Assembly: GCA_003640385.1 (NCBI GenBank)
Contig: RCAB01000088.1
Span: forward strand, 118,764 to 182,763
Reading direction: 5' to 3'
From: Setaria digitata
Taxonomy: Eukaryota > Nematoda > Chromadorea > Rhabditida > Setariidae
Length of the DNA: 64,000 bases
In this document: positions 40,701 through 53,500 of the stretch, one piece after another
Position numbering within the stretch: position 1 is the first letter of the stretch
Layout: every line of letters begins with the position of its first letter
Translations under genes and position numbers: made by a program
The notes under the pieces: generated by a model
Told to the model about the DNA's origin: nothing
Database searches by the model: none
Seen by the model: only the letters and a program-made list of their open reading frames with translations

Positions 40701-41538
40701 TCATACTTCACGTAGATGAATGTCTACAAATATTTCATTTAAATGCTTGTAATCCTCAATGTTCACACATTTCATGCAATTTTAAAATCATTCGAGATGA
40801 CTAATAAGTTATCCCCACTAAACTAGAAGCAGTAGCACAAAGCCATTATTTTATTCTCAGCAGTTGATAAAAGAATAGTTAATAAAAAGAACTTGAGGCT
40901 TGCTTGAAAAGTCAGTGGGTCAATTTCAAATATTTGGTCTTGTTCGCTTATTCGTTTCTAAAACTACTTTTTCCCAATAACGTTTTACTATGATAGCTGA
41001 CTGCAAATATAATTTTAATTAAAGAGGAACAAAAGAATGTTTCCCTGCCCCAAAATTCTCAAAGTTATGACCACTTTCATCAGCCATTTTTGATTCACTG
41101 AATTTCGGACCACGCTTAACACGATGTCACTTCACAGTATATCTCGCAAGAAAAAAATTTATGTACAAAAAGAAATTTTTAGAAAAAACGAATATGACAA
41201 AATCGATTCTAGTTAAGTGAAAAATGACAATATTATGAATGTGTGAATTGAATGCTTTTTAATTTCAAAAAAAAATACTAGGAAAAGAGAACCTTAACTG
41301 AAAGAGTGCATCAATATTTAGTGTGAGTGATATTCGCTTCTGTCTTTTTATAACCAGTAGATGAAAGTAAAGAAGCACTACCATATATATAGCTATATGT
41401 GCTAATCTCTGAAAATAATGGTAGCATTGGATATTGTCTGTTGATGGGAAAAAAATATGTATTAAGGCGTAAGACGTAGTGAAGGGATGAATGATTTGGG
41501 GTGACCGATAACAGTACTTCTTTTCTTTCAAATATTCT

Positions 41539-41588
<50 letters not shown>

Positions 41589-44500
41589 AACCATACACTT
41601 CTTATCCAATAAGAAAATAAATTTTATTAACACTTTTAAAATTTCATGTTATCAAGCTAGATGATAATTTCCTTGGGCCTAAAGTACGGGCTAGTCTATA
41701 TCAAGTCTTCAAATTCTTTTCAAGGCTCTATTACAAACTTGAAATCCGACATTTGAAATAATATGAATAATCATATTGGTAAGTTTTACGCTTTTTGGAC
41801 GAAGAGAATCGCACATTTTAGATTTTAAAAAAGCAAAAATTAAAATTCTAACTAGGTAATTACTGAGGGAACACATCAGAAGTTCTCATCGCCGTGGATG
41901 ATGTCGATGATGCATAGCTTGTGTATGGCGCAAGTGGATCAGTAGTTTGTCGCAGTTCAGATGGCTGGCCACGCCAACTTACAGTTTTCGTATAAACTTT
42001 AATACCCGATTCTGAAGGACTAATGCTAGCAGATTCAATTAATGATGTCTGGCCCAATTCATCTACAGAGATATTTAGCGTTTCCATCATTCGTTTGGCT
42101 ACATTGGGGGTCATCATTTTCATATGTACTGCTCGTGAAATTGGATATCGTCGACCGCTTGTTGGATGAACGATATCACCAGTGATAACATCTAGCAGAC
42201 CACTTTCAGCAGCTTCACGCACTGACACTCGTGAAATACCTTCCGGATGTTCGATGACCTTCTCTTCAACATCGAAACCACGTTCTCGCAGATTATCTAA
42301 GAACTCATGTTGTAAATCAGCCATCGCCTGAGGATCATCAATTACACTTTTTCCTCTACTTCCCCGTGATGCTTCTGAGCTAGATCTTACTCGACGTGAG
42401 AGACCAGGTTCAGGTCGGTGAGGTGATGAAAGTTTTCCGATAATTATCTCTTCCTTGTAAATTGGTGCTCCAGTTCCAGTTTTATTTTCTTCCACTGACT
42501 CCAACTTGAACCTGTAACCTTCAGCATCACGACGTTTTACAGCTTCCGCAACTGCTTGAGCAGCTTGCATAGGAGACGCAATCAAGGCAATTAAACCTTT
42601 TGATAAGGCTTCTTTAAGAGTGATTCTGATTCCCGTACGTGCATGAACATATTTACCATCGGAATCAATTAGTCCCTGAATCAGCGCTTCTTTCACTGTC
42701 ATTGTGTGACTCGATTCCAGATCGTGTAATAGCGAATCACCGTCTACAACATCACGGTCGACAGCGGATTTAAAAGTCAAATAGAGGCCTGATTTTTTAT
42801 CCTTTATTCGCCCGGAATTGTCGTCGAATTCTTCCGTGAATAATATGTTAGCAAGATTCCGTTCGTCCGAGCCTTCTAACGCTTCAATACTACCGGTATC
42901 AATATATCCTTCTTCAATTGCTTGGTTGATAGACATCTGCCTTCCCGAATCAGAATCATTAAATCGATTTTGCGCTACATCAATCATACCCTTGCTTAAC
43001 GCTTCCGCAAAAGTCATTTTATCGACGCGTTTCATTTTTTCACCAATGAAAAAGGGTATTTTACCTTCTGCTGTTGCGCGAGAAACAGGCAGAATAATTT
43101 GTTCGTCGAATTGAATAGTTTTGTTTCTGGGATCTATCAACTTGCTCTGAACGGCTTCAATTAGATTTAGTCTTTTTTTTGTTCGATAATCGATTAAAAA
43201 TGGCTCTGTGATGGCTTTATAAGTTTCAGCATCGATCAAACCCTTATTGAATGCTTCTTTTAGAGTTATTACCTCTGCTGTAATGACGTTTGAATACTGA
43301 CCTGCAGTCGCATCAATAAGACCTTCAGTCAAAGCAGTTAAGACTGGTACACCATATCCTTTTGTTGGATCATATACGCCTTCCATTGTAAGGCTTGTAT
43401 ACACTGGTTTTATAATGTCTAACCAAGCTAATTTCTCATTCGTGAATGGATTCTTTACTTCGCCTGTTTTCGAATTCACAATACCGAGTTCTATAGCTCT
43501 CTGCACTGAGATTCTTTCCCCACTTGCTGGATGACATACACCTCTTGGCAATGTCTCAGATAAAGTGACATCTACGAGGCCCATATTCGCTGCTTGTGCA
43601 AGCGTAAGGGCATCGCCTGTTTTTGGACTAAGGTAAGTTAAGTTCTGCAAATCAATTAACTTAGCTCGAACAGCATCTTCCAAGCTTAACTTTTCACCAC
43701 GAGCATCGACCACACCCCTTGTGACAGCATTTTGAATATTAGATCTGAAAACCGAATATGTTTTGGTCATTTGTTTCCCTTTTTTGTCAATGCGGGCAAT
43801 ACCAATCCTTTGAGCATCTTGCAGTGACATTATACGACCATTTCTTTTATCTCTTATCTTATCAATGCCAACAAACTCTGCATGCGGTTCCAACTGGACA
43901 GACTGCACTTGCGCCGTACTTTTTACGACAGTTTTGGCTTCAGTTACATAGGGATCACCATGCAGCTGAATTGTGAATTTCATTCCCGATGATGGATCAA
44001 CGTATTCACCTTTCTCAACGCCCCCTTCTCCACGCACAACTTTCACCATAACCTGCTTCCCACCTCCCAGGTCAACCATCTCCTGCCGTCCAGGACCCAA
44101 AGTACGCTTTTCCACAACGGCCAAAGTAGACTTTTCAGCAGGTTCAGGCGCATATGGAGTAAGCTGTAGTTTCCGCTCTATTAATTGTGGTTTCTGTAGA
44201 GTATGCTTTCTTGAACCAGCACCAGCCAATACACCACTAGTTAAAGCTTGAGGAAATGTCATTAATTCAGTTGAATTTTTTGTTTGAACTGTGCCTTTCA
44301 CAGGGTCAATAACTTTTTTCTCAACCGCTACACCGTATGGTAATTCTTCGCCCGTTGATGGGTCACGGAAAATGATACTTTCGCTATCGATAAGTTTGGC
44401 TGCAATTGCATCCTCAATCTTGACATTACTGCCATCTGGTGTAGTCAATCGACCTGTTGATAAATCCAGCTTTCCAGAGACCAAAGCCTTTTCCAGACTG

Positions 44501-47500
44501 TGAGGTAAGGCCTTACTTTTCAAAATACCTTGCGAATGAGCTGTTCTGAGGTCAAGGAAATTCCCAGTTTCGGTATCTAGCACTGTTCCTTCTGTATCAT
44601 TAATAATGTTTTCATCTATAGCCTCAAGAAGTGATAGTTCACGCATTTTACGCTTATCCAGTACGGTTGTACCATATGGACTGAATAATCCTTTAATTAT
44701 TGACTCCTTCAAAGACATTTGTTTCTGCGTCTGCGGGTGCGTGAACATACCATTCTTGACATCGTACCAACCTGAATCCAAAGCATTCGTCAACGTCTGT
44801 TCCGCACATTCTGATAGCCCACCAAAGAGTGCTTCTTTTTTCGATAACTCACTTCGCTTCTGTATTTTATAAGTTGTATGAACTGCATCAGAAGCATTTT
44901 CCGGCACACCACCTGTTGGGAAAACACGATGCTGCGATGCTGCTTGAGCCAAAGAATACCTTTTGTTTTCCCGTTTATCCAAATAATAATGATCTCTCTC
45001 ATCGATAACACCCCACTTCTCAGCTTCTTCAAATGACATTTCACGTGCAGTCAAAGTGTCGAAAACGCGTAAGTCTTCTGGAGCGATTTTACCAGAAGCA
45101 AGAGCTGCATCAAGGGTAAGTCGGTCTCCACTAACATGATCAACTAGTTCCCCTTTAGTTGAATCAAACGTCCAAGACTGTTCCGTTTCTTCCACAGCTG
45201 CTGTTCCGATTGGACGAAAACTCATGACTGCTTCAGAATCAGGTGAAAATTGCATGATTTTCTTTCTCATACTTCCTACCCTAACTGGTACTTCCGCTTC
45301 TACGAGCACCACTTTATTATTAATCAAAGTTTCGAGATCAACCATTCGTCCAGCTTGCTCCATGAAACCATTTTTACTTATAATTTTCTTATTCATCGCC
45401 TCTGTAATTGGAATGTGATTTCCAGTGGATGGATTTCGGAAAGTGACACTTTTACAGTCCAGAAAACCCAACTGAAATGCTTCTTCCAAAGATAATGCAC
45501 GATTTAAATTCGGCAGAGAAATAGTTCCTGTTTTAAGGTTTAGATAACCTTTACGTTCTGCCTCAAAAACATGATAACCATTAGCTGGTACTTCAAGTGA
45601 ATCTTTACTACCCGTAATTGCACGATATACGGATACGCCACCTGGACCTCCCAGTGCTGTTGTTTCTGTTTTCTTCACTTTTTTAATAGTTGTCACAGTT
45701 TCCTCAATGTTTTTATCCGGATAAAACTTCGGCGCTAACTGTTGGGCTGTTTCAGTTACAGATTCAGTTACTTTCTCTTCTATAGTAGGACCAGCACCCG
45801 TATTTCTGGATGGGATTATCCACTCATCAGAAGGGTGGATCAATCCTTGATTCAGTGCTTCTTCGAAACTCATCTCCGTATCGCCTTGTCGAAAGCGATG
45901 AGTTCGTGAATCAATTAAACCTTGCCTCATGGCCTCAGCCAACGTAACTTTCACTTGATCGGTAGCCGTGTCCTGTGTTTGTCCCGGTCGTCTGATTCGC
46001 TTCTTGTGATCAATTTTTTTCACTGGTGTAACTAGAGAAGGATGAATGTCAAACATTGAAGAGAGTTGCAAAGCTCCTTTAAGAGTTAATAATCCTTCAT
46101 CATAAGCTTGTTTTGGGGATAACTCCCTATTTGTTCGTTTATCAACATATACACCTTTTTGTGAATCAATAAATCCCTTTGCGACAGCACGGATCACCGT
46201 CATATCCTGCGCCATACCATTTTTAATACCTAACGAAGTTGTCAGGAATTCAAAAAGCATTGGATCCAACAAATCTTTGTTTGCACAATCATTAATGAGG
46301 AAACTTTCGTTTGTGGCAGTGTCTACAATTCTTTCAGCCTGCAATATAATTACACCACAATCTACAGCCTCATTAAATGTTAGATTTTCCTCGGTCTTCG
46401 TATTCTTAATACCTTTGACGTTAAAAATAGAATGTCGAACACGTTTGATTAGTAATCCGTCGCTGACTGCTTCACTAACAGAAAAAACTTTTTGTTGTTT
46501 CTGAAGCATAATTCTTCCATCAGATTCTAGTATTCCTCGTTCCAAAGCTTCTGCGATAGAAATCACATCTTTCTCATCGGGATCTACGATATGACGTACG
46601 TCCGGATCTAATAAACCAGCTGCAACTGCCTCTAACAATGTAAAACGGCCCTTGGTGCCCCCATCTATGAACTTATTTGTCGAATCAATCAAATCTTTTT
46701 GACTGATTTCTGTAAGTGTCATCGGTTTCTGTATTAAATCCTTTGAAAAAGCTTCTTGAAGAGTAAGACTTTGATTTTTCAACAAATCATTGAAATTGCC
46801 TTGACGAGTATTTACTGCATTACGTATAATTGCTTCACCTAAAGTGACACGCCTATTTTCGTCCGTCTTCACTATTTCCGGAACATGCAAATTCAGGAGT
46901 GCATGTTGCTTGGAAACGGCTTCACGCAGAGTAATTTTCTCGCCACCATGTTTGTCCACAAATTCACCCGTAAATCCGTCAATTAAGCCTGTTTCAAGGC
47001 AGTCCGAAAGAGTAATTGCAATCATCGTATGCGGACGGCTTCCACCAATTTGAATGTAACCGTTGTAAAGGGCATCTTTAAGTGGCATTGTCTCTCTCGT
47101 ATACTTCCCCGTAAAGTAACCCGTCTCCTTATTCACAACACCTTGTTCAATAGCACTTTTTAGTGACATAGGTGGCAGCTTCAACACACCCATTTTAACC
47201 AAACGATGCTGTGTATCAAGCGTTATGATCCCACGAGAAATACAATCGTACATTGGTAGGATTTCACCAGTCTCAATATCTCGTAACTGACGAATATCCG
47301 GATCATACAAGCCAATCTGAATAGCTTCTAATAGAGACAAACTTTTACCAGTTTCTGGATGACGCACACCATAATGAGTGTTAAGTACTTCATGGAAACC
47401 ACCATCAATATAACCTAATTCAGCAGCTTTCTCCAGACTTATTCTAGCGCCCGAAACAATATCGTAGAACTCCCCTCCACCTGAATGTAAATCTAGCAAT

Positions 47501-50500
47501 CCTTGACGTATGGCCTCAACAAAAGTCAAAATTTCGCCAGTTTGTTTATGCAAAATGCCTTCCATTTCGTAAAATTGTGTTTTGGTTATCGTTTCTTCCT
47601 GATACATTTGCATTTCATCCTCATGTTCAGCTATTGTTGCTCTTTCTGGAACATCCCGACTCTCTTCAAATTCTTCCAACTCACCACCCTCGGATACAAT
47701 TGCCTGCTGCATCCCATGACTCAGGTTAGGCATCTGAAACAAATTACCGATTAACCTTCTACTCGCAAAATTTAATGAAAGAATCAGTGCCACGGCTTTG
47801 CGACAGCAGTTCGAAAGTAATTCAGTAAAGCATCTTGTGAAAGCCAACTGAAAATCATTTCGATATGCAAACAGTCGATGCTGTATTTGGGCTCGCATTT
47901 ATGGACCGAAGGCTATTTTGATTTACACATAATTCCAAATTAAAGAAACGAGAACACTGATTTCATGGCTATAAACAAATGAGGGCCTACTTTTGGTCGC
48001 CTTTGCTCTTCTTCAAGACGTCGTCGTTTTTCTTCCTCCCGTAGACGTCGTTCATCTTCATGCCGACGCTGCTCTTCCTCCGCTCGTCGCCGTTCCTCAT
48101 CTATCCGTCTCCTTTCACGTTCTTTTTCAGCTTCGTCTTCAAGACGTCGACGAAGCTCATCTTCCCGACGCCGACGTTCTCGTTCTTCCTCTTCTCGACG
48201 CTTTCGATCTCTATCTTCTTGTCTTTTCCTTTCTCGTTCCGCATCCTCTTCCGCTTGCTTTCTTCTACGAACATCTTCCTCTTCACGTCTTCGACGCTCA
48301 CGCTCTCGCTCTGCATCTTCCATTTCTCGCCTTAATGCATCCTCTTTTGCTTTTCGTCTAGCTGCATCTTCTGCAGCTCTGCGTTTAGCATCTTCTTCCA
48401 TCCTTCGCCTTGCTTCATCTTCCGCCCTTCGACGTGCTTCTTCCACCGCCTCACGTTCACGACGCAAACGATCAGCTTCCTCTGCTGCTCGACGTGCATC
48501 TTCCGCAGCTTTACGCTCTTTCCGCAAGCGGTCCGCATCTTCAAGGGCTTTTAATCGAGCTGCTTCAAACTGCCGACGTTTTTCCTCTTCTTCAGCTCGT
48601 CTTCGCTCTTCCTCCTCCTACAACAAATGGAAGGGATCTGGATGGCAGCAGCAAGATGGATGAGTGCATGTTGACACGAGGTGTCGTTACGTATAGTTCG
48701 GTCGAGTAATGTTACTTTTTTTAAATTCAGCACTTCAGTGCTTCCATATAAATGAATGCGAAAGATAGGAACACTGCGAATATCTGCCAGCTAAAACCAA
48801 CCGATCTAAAAATAGTATCTGGTGTGAAGAAAAAAGAAAGCAGAAGAAGCGAGAAATGGGAACGAAAATGCACACAGTTATGGTGACGGCTGCAATACGC
48901 ACAAGAAAAAAAAACATCTGTGAAGTGCAATCTGAAATGTCCGAAACTTTACTTTATACATTTGTAAAGATCCCCTAATTTTTTCTTTTAAAATCGACGA
49001 AGTCCAGGTTGCCTGTTCGATTCATTTCTCAACACATCTTTAGAACTGCTGTCATCTAAACATTCACTCAAAGCATGCATGTAGTTTAGGAAGACCAATC
49101 TGGTGTTAGTGTATAAATTACCATACGCGTCAAAATTGCACTTTTTTCTTTCTGAAAAGACGTATAAATTGCCCAACAATTGCTAATGTTCTTTAATATT
49201 CGTCTAGAAGTAATGCCATAAGAAAAGTGGGCTGAAAACCTTTAATCAAAAAGCCTCATCATGAATAAGTGACTTTTAAATGAGATCTTTAATTAGGAGA
49301 TGACTTTTCAGGGAAATAGAACTCAATGCACTTTTACCAATAACTACGAGCAACGTCTAGTTCCCATATTCAATTCATCAGAATAATACTAGAAAAAAAA
49401 CTTCGATTTTACACTCTAATGACCGAACATCCTGCAAATCCAATGAATATATCTTCAACTCGGCTGCCGTTGCTGCTACTGTTAATAAAGGAAGCTAGCT
49501 AAAATGGTAGCAATAAATGGCCAAATGAAGCTAAGAAAAATAGGATGGAAACAAGAAAGAATGTTGGAAGCCACTACAAACTATGGTTTTGTTAAAACAA
49601 AAAAAAAAAAAATTGGTGGAAATGAATGCTAAAACATGTAAGCATGTGTCGACGCGCAGTAGGTTACAACTTTCTTGAAATCGGTTGGTTTCGAAATTTC
49701 AAATTTTGAAATTCTATCTATTTCCCAGACTTTTTTTTTTCATTCCACAGCATCATCAAATGACACTATGTCTCCTTTCTCTTACTGCAGTAATTACATT
49801 CAGTACTCGACCAACCACAGCTCGGTCATCTTGCCGGTGTTATGCAATCTTAGATTCTTTAAAATGAAGTTTAATGATTTACTGTTTTCGATTCCGAAAT
49901 CTCAAATTTGATGTGCAGTGGTGAGCTAATAGTGGGCTTAGAGATGGGATTTCTGTTATACGGTGACATCAACTTATCAATTTCTGTTGAGAAATACGAA
50001 AACAAAATTTCTGTGCGGCATATACATTTCCTGGGGTAAGTTGATCAGTTCTCAGAGTTTTAAAGCTGTTTAGAGATTTGATGCAAATATGTCCTCTACG
50101 TAGTAACAGTGGTCACAAATAGCCTTCTAATAACTCATACTGCCATCAGATTTATGAATTTGACAAAGATTCAGTCAAAACTGATTTAAAGAAGTTCACA
50201 CATATGACTTAAGAGTATTCTAAACGGTGATAAACTCCTGACCTGTTTTTTCCGCTTCCAATTCTGAATCAGTACTTGCATTATGTTGCGACGTTCGAGA
50301 ATTAGTGAACTGAGTTGAGCAAATCGCCGATTTAGACGTTCCAATTCTTCAGTTACTAGTTGTGCTCCATTTTTCGGTTGCGTCCTCGAACGACGGAAAC
50401 TACTTCGAATGTCTGGACCATGAATATTAATGATATTTTCCATGTATTGTATCAAACGATTATCGTATCCCTGGAAATATCAACTTCTACCCTGAACATC

Positions 50501-53500
50501 TGAAAACCATCTCTTACCTCTAGCAATCAAGTAAATTCTTCTCTGCAAGCTATGCGATAAACTCCTACTAGCCCTATTGGGTCTCGAACGAAAACAGCAA
50601 AAACTCGATTTCAACTTATCATCGGAAGTGATATGATTTAGAATCCAGCACTCAGTCACTAAAACACTCACAGCAATCGCATACAGAAACTAACACGAAA
50701 AACAATACCTTCGCTTCACGAATGAATTTTCCGCCTTCACGATTTACATTTTCTACCGCTTCGGTCCGCTCCTGCAACTGAGAATATTCGGCAATAAGTT
50801 GGTCTAGCTGCTGTTGGTACTGTTCTGGGCGAAGGTCTTCTGGTCTACGCAAACTGCAAATTGCATTTTTTTTTTCTTTTTTTCTTTTTTTAAAGCAGAC
50901 ATATGATTATTTGGATAAACATATAGGTGATGAAAAACAATCCGGATATCATCTTCACTGCAAAAACGAAGTGATATTTTTCAACTCACTGTCAGAATTT
51001 TATGCGTTTTTAAACAGAGGAAAAACCCCAATAAAAATAAAATTGATGAAGAATTGCAGACACTGACCATTAAATATAAATTCCTTTCAACACTAAACAC
51101 ACTACAGCCAAGTATATTTAATTCATAACTATGATTTGTTAAATAACAAAGTTGCCAAAAGTATAAAAAACCTGTTGATGGTTGCCTCAACGCTGTCGAG
51201 CCATTTTATTTCATTTTCATACTCAGTACGATAAACCATTTGGGTCTGTAAAGCGTGTTCAGCAGTTTTCAAGCGATCAACCACTTGAGAGCAAACATTT
51301 TCCCAGCGAACGGTTAATGTTTGTACTTCATCTTCTAGTCGGTCAACATCCGGGTGGCTACAAATAGATGATCATTATTCCCCCTTCTAAAGTTTTAGAA
51401 TTTTTTACTATGTAGGCAATCAATTTTTTATTAGAATGTTCAACGTTTAGCGTAATTTGACTCAAGCCTGATTCACCCGCACCACATTATAAAAAATAGC
51501 TGCTTCTTATCAAGCTGGTCAGATTTCTTGCTTTAACTCTTATGTGATTTTTATAAAATTTACTTTGGTGATTGTCGAGTTCGAGAAACGTGTTGTCGAA
51601 GAAGGGCAATATTACGATTGAGAGCATCAATGATGGTCTGTTGCTGCTGTAGTACCATATTTAACTCAAGTAATTGAGAATGGACTCCTCGTAGTTTATC
51701 CAAAGCAGCTGGCATATCATCAAATGAATTGAGTGTGATTTCATGTTGTCGTACGATATCAGTTACCTTCAAGAACTAATGATATTACAAAATATATAAG
51801 CTTGCTTGGCTTGATTACAAGTAGATTTATACACACTTTACAAACGGATAATAAGCCGGTAAACTGAAAAGAGATGTGAATATTTCCATACAAGGATAGA
51901 AAAGAAGGGTTTTGGCTTGATTTAGACCTTCTCGGGTGAGTTTCACTAATAAATGAATGCAATCCGAAACTATTTGTTCCAGAAAGAATAGCGTCTACCC
52001 TTGAAAAGAATGATAAAAAGTATCATATGATTAAGAAAATCAAACAAAAATTATTCGAAAATTACCTCAAGGAGTCCATTTAAGATTGCTTCCAAAGACT
52101 TTAATCGTTCAACATACATTCTCGATAGTTCCCATAAATCCTCCCATCGACCACTTAGATGATCAAAATTAGCTCGTTGTGATGGTGTTGGTTCAGGGAT
52201 TTGTCGAAACAGCTCATTTACAGTTGAAACATCAACGTCTAATGATTGCAATCCATCTTCGAAATCCTTATGTTCAATAATCAACCTTTCAAGCTCCTCT
52301 CGTGACCTTGGAATGTTCTGAAAAAAAGCCCTTAGATGGATTTTATAAAGCAGAAATTACAAGTACAAAAACTGAAACTGAAACTCCAATTCCCTTAAGC
52401 AGAGCGTTAGGTTAAAAACCACCATTCATTTTTGTATTGAACAGCCTTAACAGAAAAAAGTACCTGCATAACTCTGTCATTCAATTTCCGATACGCTTCA
52501 TCCATTTTATTAAGCAAGTCTGCCATCTTCGCATCAAAGTGAGCTCCAACTTCCGGCTCTGTAATATCTTAACTGTAGAAGTGCTATATAAAAAAAAATC
52601 TCTTCAACCTCTCCACTGATACCTTTAGGACGATTCATTTGATTGAGCAGATCGTAAAAGTGTTCATTGGTTAGCTTTAGTTCTTCTTTAAGACGCATTG
52701 AGAGCGGATCATTTGGCTCCAACTCAGAAAGTAGTTTATGAGCATCATCATTCAAAGCTTTGATGATTGCATCCCTTTCGTCTGGAGTCATTGCAACAAA
52801 AGTATTTAGATTCCAACCTCTGAAAAATCATAAATTTCAAAAAAAAAAAAAAATGAACTGTAGTGATTTTTTCGCACAAAGTTTCATTTTAATAAGAATT
52901 TGATCATTCAGAGAAACAATGGAAGGCATCACCACTTTTTAAAGAAAAAATTTTTATCATTATTTCAGCGCTTGCGAACAGTATGACTGACTAAATATCT
53001 ACCGTATCTGAGCCATCGTATTCAGCACCATATTATATCGTACCATTCGATGTTTTTGTCCCCAAAGTCGGCGCAATTTTTCTAAACTTGTATGGAGTCG
53101 ATTAAGGTATGTAGTAATGCGGGCATCAGGTGGCAAAATGCGGAACACTACAGAAGGTACTAGTACTTCTATGCCACCAGGAACACGAACATTCCAGTGT
53201 ATTAGATCCGAATTATCGACCAAAACACATTCATCACCTAAAGAATACAGCAACATTTGGGAGGGAAAAGTAATGTTTACGGATTATTCTTCGAAAAAAA
53301 AAAAAAAAAAAAGATCCCTATGTAATCGCAGAATATAGAGACGAAACATGATGAGTTCGTCCATGCGAATATCATCTACATAACGAATTCGGAAATGCAA
53401 CAAAAAATATATTTTCCTTACCATCTCTAATTGTAACGTCTCTGTCGGTGTAATCAGCCAAAGCAATAACTGGTATCGGTCTTTGAATCCGTTCACCCCG

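Larger units (their letters stand above)
39484..41859. other. Form A 3' UTR and form A/B switch intron
   Basis: The first about 240 nt after the form A stop are 3' UTR up to the AATAAA at 41623. The rest is intron for form B transcripts. I see no open reading frame of interest. It holds a TA microsatellite and a 22-bp palindrome at 40673-40694 (ttctacttag...ctaagtagaa, flanked by ttgg and ccaa). Confidence 0.6.

Noticed and set aside
41541..41585. Alternating TA run translated as repeated Tyr-Ile
   Set aside because: Microsatellite artefact, not coding.
42818..43114. Plus-strand open frames opposite the plectin-repeat exon (also 44291, 44606, 46277, 46844, 48410)
   Set aside because: Antisense shadows of a strongly coding minus-strand exon. 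The repetitive codon pattern keeps the opposite frames open.
47734..47898. Extension of the form A exon to an upstream start at 47898
   Set aside because: A TTTGTTTCAG acceptor at 47734 and the phase-0 rod exon upstream show that these residues are intronic.
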